A DNA stretch of 64,000 bases, from the NCBI GenBank assembly GCA_964356195.1, contig CAYHGP010000001.1, positions 77,826 through 141,825 of the forward strand, in the 5' to 3' direction. Shown piece after piece: positions 24,524 to 32,222 of this stretch. Numbering within the stretch: position 1 is the stretch's first letter; each line of letters opens with the position of its first letter. Under the pieces are notes generated by a model. The model saw only the letters and a program-made list of their open reading frames with translations, made no database searches and was not told the DNA's origin. This DNA comes from 2-02-FULL-48-14 sp964356195. GTDB taxonomy: Bacteria > Patescibacteriota > Gracilibacteria > UBA1369 > 2-02-FULL-48-14. A program made the translations under genes and the position numbers.

Positions 24524-24549
24524 AAAAAGCCGCCGCAAGGCGGTTTTTT
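24524..24549. terminator. Bidirectional terminator
   Basis: GC-rich stem (CCGCC/GGCGG) with GCAA tetraloop, flanked by A5 upstream and T6 downstream. It ends the plus-strand lipoprotein transcript and also lies just beyond the minus-strand PIN gene stop at 24548. Confidence 0.85.
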
Positions 24550-24949
24550 AGTGCTTCTTGACGAGGATCGAGCCTGCCGTCACGATTCCTTTATCGAAGG
24601 TCGCAAGAGTTAGACCGCGGTCTTTTGCAAGGACGAGTAAGCTTGCATCGACGAAAGAGATTTTTTCCTTTTGCTCTGAAAAAAGAGCAATGGTTTGAGC
24701 CAGTTCGTCAACTGTAAGTTTTAGGATTTCAATCTCTTTGTTGAAAACCATGGAGTGGAGAGCTTTAGTGGCTTCCAGGTGGCCCTCTTTTATTTGCAAG
24801 ACGGTGCTTGCCTCAAGGAGGACATAGTCCGTTATCGCCAAGTTTTTTTGAGATTCAATCCACTTGAGAGCTTGTTCATGGAAACGATCTTCTTTGCGGA
24901 AATAGGCCACAAACACGCTTGAATCAATCAAGAATTTTTTAGAGTCCAT
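24548..24949 (-). CDS. PIN-domain ribonuclease toxin (VapC-like)
   Basis: The 133-residue PIN protein has the four acidic positions: FLIDSSVFVAYF, DYVLLEASTV, ISFVDASLLVLA and LATFDKG. It is likely an Mg2+-dependent RNase. It overlaps the AbrB-type antitoxin gene upstream by 11 nt and ends within the bidirectional terminator. It differs clearly in sequence from the PIN proteins at 13.7 and 54.8 kb. Confidence 0.8.
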   Translation of the reverse strand: MDSKKFLIDSSVFVAYFRKEDRFHEQALKWIESQKNLAITDYVLLEASTVLQIKEGHLEATKALHSMVFNKEIEILKLTVDELAQTIALFSEQKEKISFVDASLLVLAKDRGLTLATFDKGIVTAGSILVKKH

Positions 24950-25196
24950 ACACTATTTCATCAATTTTTCCGGCCAGGTTTTTTTCTTCGGGACACTTGC
25001 TCTTTTTAATGATGGCTTTTCGTAAGTCTTTTATGGAATAAGCCTTCTTTCCAAAGCTCTCCTTCGCGCCGATGGGTCGTAAAATTAAAACGTCTCCCTC
25101 TCCACGCTCACAAGTGAAATGCTTAGTTTTCAGATGTTTGCGGATTTTTTTCGGAATTGTAATTTGTCCGCTCGTGGTGATCTGGAAAATTTCCAT
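24939..25196 (-). CDS. AbrB/SpoVT-type antitoxin (VapB-like)
   Basis: The 85-residue protein begins with a swapped-hairpin DNA-binding domain: ITTSGQITIPKKIRKHL (residues 6-22) and GDVLILRPIG. The Lys-rich C-terminal half probably wraps the PIN toxin encoded just downstream. Autoregulation is expected for this family but no operator repeat was recognised. Confidence 0.75.
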   Translation of the reverse strand: MEIFQITTSGQITIPKKIRKHLKTKHFTCERGEGDVLILRPIGAKESFGKKAYSIKDLRKAIIKKSKCPEEKNLAGKIDEIVYGL

Positions 25197-25260
25197 AAAT
25201 ATTAAATTAATAACTTATTAAAAGTTTACGCTTGTGACGAGGACCCGTCAACAATTGGTC

Positions 25261-25289
25261 TTGTTGGTCATCGTGTCGACGTTTAATAT
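25261..25289 (+). promoter_or_regulatory. Promoter of the 103-residue lipoprotein gene
   Basis: TTGTTG (25261-25266), 17 nt, TAATAT (25284-25289), then 6 nt to the ATG at 25296. The transcript is probably leaderless. Confidence 0.6.
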
Positions 25290-25295
25290 GTCCTT

Positions 25296-25607
25296 ATGCG
25301 AAAACTCATCATTAGCTCCGTCCTTTTACTTCAGGCGTGTAGTGCCACCGGTTTTCAAACTCGTTGTTACGAAGTTGTGGGAGATCCGGATGGGACACGC
25401 TTGATTCTTGAAGAAAATCCTTCACAGCCGAAGCTCACCGTTACGGATCCTGTTGGGGGAGAGGATGTTGAAGGATTTGGCACCTTGGAAGATGGGGTTT
25501 TTGTGTTTCCGGATGGGACACGGCTCAACTACAATGATGAAAAAGCGTGGTACACCAATAGCGACTTTGTGGCCGGAATAGAGGCCACGGCGGTTACTTG
25601 CGAGTAA
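25296..25607 (+). CDS. Small secreted lipoprotein
   Basis: This 103-residue protein begins MRKLIISSVLLLQACSATG, with Cys 15 in a lipobox-like setting (LQAC). The mature part has two further Cys residues (positions about 23 and 102) that could pair, and two similar segments built around PDGTRL. It is a compact beta-rich protein of unknown role. It ends 2 nt before the 3' end of the convergent tRNA-Ser gene. Confidence 0.65.
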   Translation: MRKLIISSVLLLQACSATGFQTRCYEVVGDPDGTRLILEENPSQPKLTVTDPVGGEDVEGFGTLEDGVFVFPDGTRLNYNDEKAWYTNSDFVAGIEATAVTCE

Positions 25608-25609
25608 GA

Positions 25610-25699
25610 TGGCGGAGGGGGGGGGATTCGAACTCCCGAAACCCTTTCGAGTTTGCACCCTTTCCAAGGGTGTGCACTAGGCCACTATGCGACCCCTCC
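25610..25699 (-). tRNA. tRNA-Ser(GGA)
   Basis: A 90-nt class II tRNA. The acceptor GGAGGGG pairs with CCCCTCC. The D-stem is GCA/TGC. The anticodon stem CACCC/GGGTG encloses loop TTGGAAA, giving anticodon GGA (UCC/UCU codons). The long variable arm AAACTC-GAAA-GGGTTT and T-loop TTCGAAT are present. Discriminator G and the CCA end are encoded. The T-stem has one A.C mismatch next to a nine-C run, which might be a homopolymer error. Confidence 0.9.
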
Positions 25700-25718
25700 G
25701 TTTGTTTGTAGCCTGGAT

Positions 25719-25747
25719 GTTTTAGCGGAAATGAGCTTGAGACGCAA
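25719..25747 (-). promoter_or_regulatory. tRNA-Ser promoter candidate
   Basis: On the minus strand TTGCGT (25747-25742), 17 nt, TAAAAC (25724-25719), about 20 nt before the mature tRNA 5' end. Confidence 0.4.
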
Positions 25748-25779
25748 CTCTTTCAACCTTACTGCCGGAATCCGGGCCC

Positions 25780-25812
25780 AAAAAAAGCCCCGTTTTGTGA
25801 GGAGCTTTTTTT
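25780..25812. terminator. Bidirectional terminator after rpmB
   Basis: A7-GC stem pairing with GC-T7 across a 9-nt loop with one internal mismatch, 34 nt past the rpmB stop. T-runs exist on both strands. Confidence 0.75.
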
Positions 25813-25845
25813 GGTTGCTTATTCTGAACGCACCGACACTATATT

Positions 25846-26097
25846 TTATTTTGATTTTTTTCTCAAGTCTTTTTTTGCGTAGGTATTAATCTGTTTGTCG
25901 AATTTTTTAGGATTTTTTGCGAGTGTGCGAAGTGCACGAGCAGTGACATAAAGAGTTATCTTTCGTCCCGTTTTTTCATCCACAAAACTCTTTTTCACTA
26001 AATTGGGGATAAAGCGTCGTCGGCTTTTACGATTCGAGTGGGAAACCTTGTTTCCACTTGAGGGGCGAGCACCGGTAAGTTGGCAAACATTTGACAT
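25846..26097 (-). CDS. rpmB: 50S ribosomal protein L28
   Basis: The 83-residue L28 starts MSNVCQLTGARPSSGNKVSH, has the HSNRKSRRRFIPNL segment and LYVTARALRTL, then a basic tail. A single N-terminal Cys remains where zinc-binding L28 forms have four, so it is the zinc-free type. It has its own promoter, overlapping that of the divergent protease gene, and a terminator. Confidence 0.96.
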   Translation of the reverse strand: MSNVCQLTGARPSSGNKVSHSNRKSRRRFIPNLVKKSFVDEKTGRKITLYVTARALRTLAKNPKKFDKQINTYAKKDLRKKSK

Positions 26098-26106
26098 AGC
26101 TGGGGC

Positions 26107-26135
26107 ATTTTAAGTGACAAAAACCGATTTGGCAA
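26107..26135 (-). promoter_or_regulatory. rpmB promoter
   Basis: On the minus strand TTGCCA (26135-26130), 17 nt, TAAAAT (26112-26107), 9 nt to the ATG. Its -35 overlaps that of the divergent M50 protease promoter. Confidence 0.65.
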
Positions 26136-26156
26136 GCGCTTTTTTCCTGTTAGACT
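26129..26156 (+). promoter_or_regulatory. M50 protease promoter
   Basis: TTGGCA (26129-26134), 16 nt, extended -10 TGT-TAGACT (26151-26156), then 6 nt to the ATG at 26163. A leaderless start is likely. Confidence 0.6.
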
Positions 26157-26162
26157 ACACTC

Positions 26163-26786
26163 ATGTTTCTTTCGATCACTTATCTCCTCGCTCTCGTCCT
26201 TATTCTGACCGTGCATGAGTGCAGTCACGCATGGGTGGCGAACCGTTTAGGCGATCCCACAGCGCATAGAGCCGGACGCCTTACTTTAAATCCGCTCGCA
26301 CATTTGGATCTTTTAGGGACTTTGATGCTTTTTTTTGTGGGCATCGGGTGGGGAAAGCCGGTTCCGGTGAATCCAAGAAACTTTGAACATCCTGTTCGTG
26401 ACGAGGCTTTAACGGCTTTTGCAGGGCCCTTGGCAAATCTGCTCTTGGCGATTGTGGCTGCGGTTCCTTATACGTATCTTCCGGCGGAAGGCTTTTCCTG
26501 GCTCGTGAACTTCAGCGGAGCGGTGCTGGATTTGAGCCTGGTGCTTTTTCTTTTTAATATGTTGCCCTTTCCACCTTTAGACGGATCCAAGTTCATTCGT
26601 CTTCTGGTTCCACACCGCCTTCAGCCCTCCTATGAAAACTTTATGCGTAAGGGAATGCCCTATTTCATCGTCTTATTGGTTATGGATCTTTACCTTTTTG
26701 AAAAATATCTTGGATTCTCGTTCGTGTGGACAGCCGTTTCCACTGCGACATTTTGGCTCAAGGCGGCTATACTTTTAATAATTTAA
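26163..26786 (+). CDS. Site-2 protease-type (M50) membrane metalloprotease
   Basis: The 207-residue protein has four to five membrane segments. The zinc motif is HECSH (HExxH) in the first segments (about residues 18-22), and the third ligand is in FNMLPFPPLDGS (N-x2-P-x3-LDG type, about 137-148). This compact form without PDZ or CBS domains resembles the M50 group common in bacteria of unknown substrate. It would cleave membrane-embedded segments. The following SLH gene starts 12 nt later, so they may be co-transcribed. Confidence 0.9.
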   Translation: MFLSITYLLALVLILTVHECSHAWVANRLGDPTAHRAGRLTLNPLAHLDLLGTLMLFFVGIGWGKPVPVNPRNFEHPVRDEALTAFAGPLANLLLAIVAAVPYTYLPAEGFSWLVNFSGAVLDLSLVLFLFNMLPFPPLDGSKFIRLLVPHRLQPSYENFMRKGMPYFIVLLVMDLYLFEKYLGFSFVWTAVSTATFWLKAAILLII

Positions 26787-26798
26787 TCCTTTTCAGTT

Positions 26799-28931
26799 AT
26801 GAAAAAACAGATTTCTTTACTCAGTTTAGCCGGTTTGCTTTTCAGCTTGGTACCGACTTTGGCATTTGCGTATTCCGGTGTCACTCTTGCCAATACGGAG
26901 GCCGACGGCGTCTCCTATTGTAACTACAGTGGGGGTTTTTATATTTGTGCGGGTGAAACGACGGATGCGAGTGATGCTGGTGTGGACGACGTTTACCTTC
27001 CTACGGATGAGAATGACAACCTTGTCGTTGGGTTTTCGGAAATGTTTGATGGTGTGGCTTTGGACGTCACTACGGATGCGGACGGCTATGATTCAACTTT
27101 CTTTGATACGGCTGGGGGCCGGTATGACTTTGAGTATTGGAATGGAACGGATTGGATAGACCTGGAATATAGCTTGGGGTCCATGCTCACGACGACTTAT
27201 GATTTCGACAATGGAAGCGAAGGCGTTTTGTACAAAACCTGGATTCGGCCTGACGACTGGGCCACGAAGGTGATCACTACCGCCAGCTCCAGTTCTCTTT
27301 ACTATGTACGTTTGATTGCAACGGCGGATTACTCCACCACTGGTCTCGCCGGGGGAGTGGGCATTATTGATTACAACTTAAAAGTTGAAGTGCTTGATGA
27401 GTTGGGCTACGCCATTGAAGGTCTTGAGGAAAGCGACTTTGTTTTGGCAGCCACCGGAAGCGCCGACGACACTATTTATGCTTTTGAAGATTTGGGCGAT
27501 GGGCTCTATGGGTTTGCCGTGGATGCGCCCACCGCTACGGGCTCCGAATACGAATTGTCTGTTTTCCCTTCCGGCTTTGTGGAACAGGATCCGGCACGTA
27601 CAGCGGTGGACTTGGATTTTGGCGAAACGCTTTATGATGATTTCGACATTCCTTACAGTCATCTTTTTATGGCGGAAAATGAAGCGGGAATAGAGGTGGG
27701 TATTGAGGAAGCAACAGCGGGAGTTACTCCTGTGGATTGTCTTATTGATGGAGTGGAGGCTTATTGTCCCGTGGATATTGGCAATGATGGCAGCGGAGCC
27801 GAGGCGTATGTGTATACGGATGGTTATGTGGCACTCACGGGGACGATTACCAATCGGAACTCCAGTAACATGACTCAGGCCCAAGAGTCCTACGTCTTGG
27901 ACTATGGCTACGTTGCAACGGTCAAAGATGCCGCCGGAAATCCTTTGACGTCCGCTACGGTGAAGGCTGGAGATGATCTTAGTCTTACCTGTGATTACAT
28001 CGGCAGCGGCCATTATGGATGTCCTATTTCTCTCTCGGATGCTGAGCCTTTGGTGCGTATTTCCGCTACAGGTTATGAAACTTTGGACAGCGTATTCGGT
28101 AGTGAACGAAGTGCACCTGCTTCTGCACAAGTGGCCACCACCTTTAGACTTACGGAAGATACTGGAGAGCCGGATCCGGATCCTACGCCTGACCCTACGG
28201 ATGACGGAACGGACACGGACAGCGATGGACTTACCGACGTGGAAGAAGGTGAGCTTGGCACCGATGAAAATGATTCGGACAGCGACAATGATGGCATTCG
28301 CGACGGGGCTGAAGTGGACGGAGCTACGGATCCTTTGGACAGTTCGGACTACCTTGCGAATGGAGAAGATTTTTACATCGACTGCAGTGACCCTTTTGTA
28401 GACACTGCCGGAAACTTCGCGGAGCAATCCATTTGTATTTTGCATGATGAGGGAGTGGTGCAAGGCCGCAGTTCTACCGAATATGAGCCCAGCGCTTCCA
28501 TCACTCGTGCGGAGTTCCTGAAGATTGCCTTGCTCAATGCGGGTCTTACCGTGACTGAGGACAGCAGCGTTGAATATGACGATGTGGACGCCAGTGCTTG
28601 GTACTACTCCTACGTCACTTACGCTACGGCGGAAGGTTATGTTGAAGGTTACGACGATGGCACTTTTCATCCCGATGAAGAGATCAACCGAGCGGAAGCC
28701 ATGATCATGATGCTGCGCATTGCGGGTGTTGCCGAAACAACGGTGAGTGAATCCGACATCACCTTTGACGATGTTTCTTCAAGTGATTGGTTTGCTTGGG
28801 CCGTTGTGGAAGCTTCCGATAATAAAATCTCCGAAGGATACGAAGATGACACGTTTAAACCTGGAAACAGCATCACGCGCGCCGAAGTGGCGGTGATTGC
28901 TCGCCGTGTTTGGTATGTCTATTACGAGTAG
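26799..28931 (+). CDS. SLH-domain surface protein with calcium-type repeats
   Basis: The 710-residue protein has a signal peptide (about residues 1-24, cleaved near AFA). A long beta-rich ectodomain follows, then an acidic stretch (about 457-517) with thrombospondin-3/dockerin-like DTDSDGLTD and DSDNDGIRDG loops that likely bind Ca2+. Three SLH domains end the chain (from about 524, 589 and 652), each with the GYxDGTFxP/ITRAE pattern or a variant (EGYDDGTF, EGYEDDTF). SLH triplets anchor proteins to pyruvylated wall polymers in bacteria with S-layers. It could be an S-layer protein or a major adhesin. Confidence 0.85.
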   Translation: MKKQISLLSLAGLLFSLVPTLAFAYSGVTLANTEADGVSYCNYSGGFYICAGETTDASDAGVDDVYLPTDENDNLVVGFSEMFDGVALDVTTDADGYDSTFFDTAGGRYDFEYWNGTDWIDLEYSLGSMLTTTYDFDNGSEGVLYKTWIRPDDWATKVITTASSSSLYYVRLIATADYSTTGLAGGVGIIDYNLKVEVLDELGYAIEGLEESDFVLAATGSADDTIYAFEDLGDGLYGFAVDAPTATGSEYELSVFPSGFVEQDPARTAVDLDFGETLYDDFDIPYSHLFMAENEAGIEVGIEEATAGVTPVDCLIDGVEAYCPVDIGNDGSGAEAYVYTDGYVALTGTITNRNSSNMTQAQESYVLDYGYVATVKDAAGNPLTSATVKAGDDLSLTCDYIGSGHYGCPISLSDAEPLVRISATGYETLDSVFGSERSAPASAQVATTFRLTEDTGEPDPDPTPDPTDDGTDTDSDGLTDVEEGELGTDENDSDSDNDGIRDGAEVDGATDPLDSSDYLANGEDFYIDCSDPFVDTAGNFAEQSICILHDEGVVQGRSSTEYEPSASITRAEFLKIALLNAGLTVTEDSSVEYDDVDASAWYYSYVTYATAEGYVEGYDDGTFHPDEEINRAEAMIMMLRIAGVAETTVSESDITFDDVSSSDWFAWAVVEASDNKISEGYEDDTFKPGNSITRAEVAVIARRVWYVYYE

Positions 28932-28948
28932 GAGAGTAGACACGAAGC

Positions 28949-28977
28949 TTGACTTTTATGCAGCCTTAGGGCAAAGT
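28949..28977 (+). promoter_or_regulatory. Promoter candidate for the structured RNA
   Basis: TTGACT (28949-28954), 17 nt, CAAAGT (28972-28977, only 3/6 to consensus). The predicted start point, about 28984, falls just before the first base of the long imperfect helix. Confidence 0.3.
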
Positions 28978-28984
28978 ATCTCAC

Positions 28985-29102
28985 GACAAAAGAACGACAG
29001 TGTTCGTGAAATCCATTCAGGCGGACTTTGGGCGCTTTACGGCGCACGGTGTGTCCCACCGTTCCAATTACGCCCGGGTTCACGGCACAACGTCGTTCTT
29101 TG
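28985..29102 (+). ncRNA. Candidate structured RNA (long imperfect hairpin)
   Basis: Nested complementary segments fold this region into one rod. They are 28989-28998 with 29092-29101 (10 bp), 29000-29002 with 29086-29088 (3 bp), 29005-29010 with 29079-29084 (6 bp), 29030-29034 with 29071-29075 (5 bp), and an apical 29046-29051 with 29057-29062 (6 bp, loop TGTCC). No protein frame is credible. It lies between an SLH gene and tRNA-Thr. It does not carry SRP, tmRNA or RNase P signatures that I can recognise; a small 6S-like RNA is possible but unproven. The plus strand is preferred because of the -35/-10 placement. Confidence 0.45.
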
Positions 29103-29190
29103 TTATAGAGGAGAATAAAGATGCCGCTCACACAAAAGCCTTTCTTTTCGTTTTTGAATCTGCTTATATAACCCAGTTCGTACCAAGCGT

Positions 29191-29265
29191 GCCATCGTAG
29201 CTCAGTGGTAGAGCACCACCATGGTAAGGTGGGGGTCGACGGTTCAATCCCGTTCGATGGCTCCA
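29191..29265 (+). tRNA. tRNA-Thr(GGT)
   Basis: A 75-nt cloverleaf. Acceptor GCCATCG pairs with CGATGGC; the D-arm is GCTC...GAGC; anticodon stem CCACC/GGTGG holds loop ATGGTAA, giving anticodon GGT (ACC/ACU). T-loop TTCAATC is present, discriminator is T, and CCA is encoded. The base before the anticodon is U as expected. Confidence 0.92.
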
Positions 29266-29269
29266 GTTT

Positions 29270-29932
29270 TTAGAACAAGGTAAACCTCACGTTCCAGCCG
29301 CTCTTCAAAATGGTGTTGAGGACGGGGTTTTTGATTTCCATGGGGTCGAAGCGGTAGTCGTAGATTTTGCCGAGTGATAAGTTTTCTTTGATGCCCCAGG
29401 CTTTGCCGATGGAGACGCCCATGAGGATGCCTCGGAAGAAAGTCCAACGGTAGCTTACGCCGGCTGGGCCGGCACCCCAGTTGACGGAGCTGGTGACATC
29501 GGTGAGGTGGACTTCGTGTTTTTCGGGGACAAATTTGACGTGGAGACGGTAAATGGAAGTGAGGCCGGCTTTGCGGAAAATTTCCCACCATTTGGCGTCT
29601 ACATATTTCCACGTTATGAGGAGGTGTTTGGGATCTTTTTCTGTGACCATGACTGGGGCGTCGTAGGTGTTGATGCTTAAGATATCTTCCTTAAGCTTTT
29701 CAAAAGGAACACTCGGCTTCGCCGAGGAGGGAAAGAACCACACTTTTTGGGTGAGCCAAATGAAATAGGGCAGGTAGAGGATGAAGATTAAGGCTCCCAG
29801 AATGACTAAGATCACGCCAAGTGTTTCGTCACTAAGCCCGCCCTCAAAAAAAGTAATTATTATAAGTACGACCGCCCAAGCGGCCATGTAGCCCAAGATT
29901 CCAAATACGCTGAGGAGGAATTTAGTACCCAC
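29270..29932 (-). CDS. Two-helix membrane protein of unknown function
   Basis: The 220-residue protein starts with two hydrophobic helices (about residues 6-28 and 38-60) followed by a soluble domain with several Trp and Lys residues (WFFPSSAKPSVPF, TWKYVDAKWWEIF). I do not recognise the domain. Its start overlaps the end of the upstream lipoprotein gene by 11 nt, so the two are one operon and may act together at the membrane. A palindrome of the CTCGGC-TTC-GCCGAG type lies inside the gene at 29712-29726. Confidence 0.65.
   Translation of the reverse strand: MGTKFLLSVFGILGYMAAWAVVLIIITFFEGGLSDETLGVILVILGALIFILYLPYFIWLTQKVWFFPSSAKPSVPFEKLKEDILSINTYDAPVMVTEKDPKHLLITWKYVDAKWWEIFRKAGLTSIYRLHVKFVPEKHEVHLTDVTSSVNWGAGPAGVSYRWTFFRGILMGVSIGKAWGIKENLSLGKIYDYRFDPMEIKNPVLNTILKSGWNVRFTLF
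29712..29726. repeat. Short palindrome, CTCGnC family
   Basis: CTCGGC-TTC-GCCGAG inside a coding region. With its flank GGAACA it matches 54595-54616, where one stem base pair differs by a compensating change. A third relative lies at 60961-60977. Confidence 0.4.
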
Positions 29933-30920
29933 TGGCGTCCAGGTAGTAGTTGTAATCGCTGATTAGGAGATTGTAGTAATCCAAAAGATCGCTGTAGTCT
30001 GAAGCCAGCGCGTCCAAATCTCCCGCCTCCAAAGAACGGAGGGTGCGTTTCACTGTGGGAAGGAAGTTTTGGTCCATGACATCGTAGAAATCGTCGTAGT
30101 TGTAAGTGACGTAGCTTTCGGCATCCGGAGTGGCGGCCAAGTGTTCTGAAGCGGCGTCCGTGAGAAGATCGTAGAGGGCTTGTAATTCCTCGGCCTTTCC
30201 TTCAGTGACGTCACTGACATAGGCTTCCTCCACAAGATCGTAAATGAGTTTGGCTTGGTCCAGATCTTTGGACATATTGTCTCGGCCTACGCTAATGGGG
30301 TCTGTGAAGTCCACCGTCCAGGTGTCGTAAATGGCGGAAAGCGCATCTAAATCGTCTCCGAGTTCGCCGCTTGTGCTGTAAAGGGCCTCAATGTATCCAT
30401 TGATTTGGCCGGCCAGGTCAAGACCCAGCATGAAATCATCATCTTTGTAATCTTGAGCGATAACGTATTTTGTCAGTTCATTACAGAGGGCTTCGGTTTC
30501 GTCCACCATGTAAAAGATTCGTTCCGCTTGGGGTTTGATGTTCTCTGTCTCTTCCTGGGTGAGTCCCACGGGATTCATGGTGTCATTGTAGAGTGCATCG
30601 CGATCGTAAAGTTCGAAGTAGCAGTCGAAGTAAGGCTCGATTTCATAATCCTTATAATCTTCGATGCCGCTTTCGAAGTAGCCAATGCTGTCATCCAGGT
30701 AAGAAGCTTCGGTTTGCACGGCATTGAAAAGATCGGTGTAGCGGTTCAGGGTGCTCATGGCATCGTAGGGTGCGGTGTAGGAGTAGTAAGAAGAGTCGGT
30801 ACTGCCCTCTTGAACGGACACTTCGGTTTCCTTGTCGCTAAAAGGCCATTCCCAGAGTTTGTTACACGCACTGAGGAGGAGAGTAGAGAGAAGAAGCGAG
30901 GAGAGCAGGATTTTTTTCAT
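29922..30920 (-). CDS. DUF3829-like lipoprotein
   Basis: The 332-residue protein begins MKKILLSSLLLSTLLLSAC, a signal peptide with lipobox LSAC (Cys 19). The mature chain is acidic, Tyr/Asp-rich and almost wholly helical, with a repeated pattern of TLNRYTDLFNAVQTE-type helices. This matches the DUF3829 family of secreted lipoproteins of unknown role. It lies upstream of, and overlaps, the two-helix membrane-protein gene, and is divergent from the acyltransferase gene. Confidence 0.65.
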   Translation of the reverse strand: MKKILLSSLLLSTLLLSACNKLWEWPFSDKETEVSVQEGSTDSSYYSYTAPYDAMSTLNRYTDLFNAVQTEASYLDDSIGYFESGIEDYKDYEIEPYFDCYFELYDRDALYNDTMNPVGLTQEETENIKPQAERIFYMVDETEALCNELTKYVIAQDYKDDDFMLGLDLAGQINGYIEALYSTSGELGDDLDALSAIYDTWTVDFTDPISVGRDNMSKDLDQAKLIYDLVEEAYVSDVTEGKAEELQALYDLLTDAASEHLAATPDAESYVTYNYDDFYDVMDQNFLPTVKRTLRSLEAGDLDALASDYSDLLDYYNLLISDYNYYLDASGY

Positions 30921-30972
30921 GGTGTTTTGAATGAAGGCTAGATAATGTTTCTTGTGTCATTCTAAATATTTT

Positions 30973-31671
30973 ATGAGTACTCGTCTAACAGAAATCGATG
31001 CACTGCGCGGCCTGGCGATTTGCGGAATGATTTTGTTTCATGCGGCTTTTGACGCGATGATCTTGGGAATGCTTGATTTTGAACCTTATGGCTGGCCTCT
31101 GATTATTTTGGTGCGTGCCGTGCAGTTTTTGTTTTTGGGTTTGGCGGGGGTTTCGGTGGCGCTCTCCGGGCGCGGATTTGTGGGTCAGCTGCGGAGGGGT
31201 GGCCTGATTTTTTCATGCGGAATGCTGGTGAGCTTTGCGACTTGGGTTTTGTTTCCTGCCGAGTTTGTAAAGTTTGGGGTTTTGCATTTTGTGGGAGTGG
31301 CCGTGCCCCTTTTAGTTTTTTTCAAAGGGCGAAAAATGGCGGCCTTGGCGGTTGCGGCAGGGAGTTTTGTGCTTGGAGAGTACTTTTTAGGGCTTTCGGT
31401 CGGGACGGGGTGGCTGTTCCCGCTTGGTTTGCTCGCGCCGGGCTTTTCTTCGCTCGATTATTTCCCGATTTTCCCTTGGATTGCGGTACCGCTGGTGGGG
31501 CTGGTTTTGGGCGAGTGGATTTGGGGTGCGCGGAAGGCTACGCGCTTGGCGCCTTTGGGCAGAATCCCGCTGCTGGCAGCCATGGGAAGGCACTCTCTAG
31601 CCATTTATTTGTTGCATCAACCGGTGCTTTACTTTAGTTTATGGGTGCTGTCTTTTATAATTGACACTTAG
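30973..31671 (+). CDS. DUF1624 / heparan-alpha-glucosaminide acetyltransferase-like membrane protein
   Basis: The 232-residue polytopic protein has about seven membrane segments. The N-terminus RLTEIDALRGLAICGMILFHAAFD (quoted here in parts: DALRGLAI and MILFHAAFD) is the HGSNAT/acyltransferase signature with the conserved His. GRHSLAIYLLHQPVL near the C-terminus is also typical. Such proteins transfer acetyl groups across the membrane to sugars. I start at the ATG at 30973 (MSTRLTE) rather than the in-frame ATG 21 nt upstream. pdxS follows after 6 nt. Confidence 0.8.
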   Translation: MSTRLTEIDALRGLAICGMILFHAAFDAMILGMLDFEPYGWPLIILVRAVQFLFLGLAGVSVALSGRGFVGQLRRGGLIFSCGMLVSFATWVLFPAEFVKFGVLHFVGVAVPLLVFFKGRKMAALAVAAGSFVLGEYFLGLSVGTGWLFPLGLLAPGFSSLDYFPIFPWIAVPLVGLVLGEWIWGARKATRLAPLGRIPLLAAMGRHSLAIYLLHQPVLYFSLWVLSFIIDT

Positions 31672-31677
31672 TGTCTG

Positions 31678-32137
31678 ATGAACGAAACAGGACGAAATCT
31701 TGCGCAAATGCTGAAGGGAGGCGTGATTATGGATGTCACGAATGCCGAACAAGCTAAAATCGCGGAAGCCGCAGGAGCTTGCGCCGTGATGGCTCTTGAA
31801 CGTGTGCCTTCGGATATTCGTCGAGATGGAGGTGTGGCGCGCATGAGCGACCCGGCGATGATCAAAGAAATTCAGGCGGCGGTGACCATTCCCGTGATGG
31901 CGAAAATACGTATTGGGCACACGGTTGAAGCACAAATTNNNNNNNNNNNNNNNNNNNNNNNNNNNNNNNNNNNNNNNNNNNNNNNNNNNNNNNNNNNNNN
32001 NNNNNNNNNNNNNNNNNNNNNNNNNNNNNNNNNNNNNNCCGAAAAAGCTAGCGGAAATTTCTGAGGGCTTGGGCGCAGCGATGCCCGGGTTGGAGATTGA
32101 TGAGAGCCTGGTGAAGATGCAGGAGAGGGGGAACTAA
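31678..32137 (+). CDS. pdxS: Pyridoxal 5'-phosphate synthase subunit PdxS (interrupted by a gap)
   Basis: PdxS makes PLP from ribose 5-phosphate, glyceraldehyde 3-phosphate and ammonia supplied by PdxT. The 87 residues before the gap include GGVIMDVTNAEQA, the RVPSDIRRDGGVARM loop and AKIRIGH with the first catalytic Lys. The 32 residues after it (ISEGLGAAMPGLEI) match the PdxS C-terminus in a different frame. A complete PdxS has about 290 residues, so roughly 0.5 kb is missing and the 100 N are only a placeholder. The second catalytic Lys lies in the missing part. Confidence 0.9.
31939..32038. other. Assembly gap (100 N) inside pdxS
   Basis: Exactly 100 N. The reading frame changes across it and the protein is about 170 residues short, so the true length is not 100 bases. 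Confidence 0.99.
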
Positions 32138-32188
32138 AGTCTGCACGTGCATGGTTTGTGCCTCGATGAATGGCTGAAGAAAGCCATT

Positions 32189-32216
32189 TTGGTTTTGAAA
32201 GTTCCTAGGATATACT
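32189..32216 (+). promoter_or_regulatory. pdxT promoter
   Basis: TTGGTT (32189-32194), 16 nt, TATACT (32211-32216), 6 nt to the ATG at 32223. This gives pdxT its own, probably leaderless, transcript despite pdxS just upstream. Confidence 0.55.
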
Positions 32217-32222
32217 TGCTCT

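Noticed and set aside
27378..28670. A 430-codon open frame antisense to the SLH protein gene.
   Set aside because: Shadow of a strongly biased coding sequence; no start signal, domain or promoter.
29121..29171. A 16-codon frame with an SD-like AGAGGAG upstream, possibly a leader peptide.
   Set aside because: Too short to support, SD use is rare here, and the downstream gene is a tRNA that needs no leader peptide. Mentioned only in the RNA finding.
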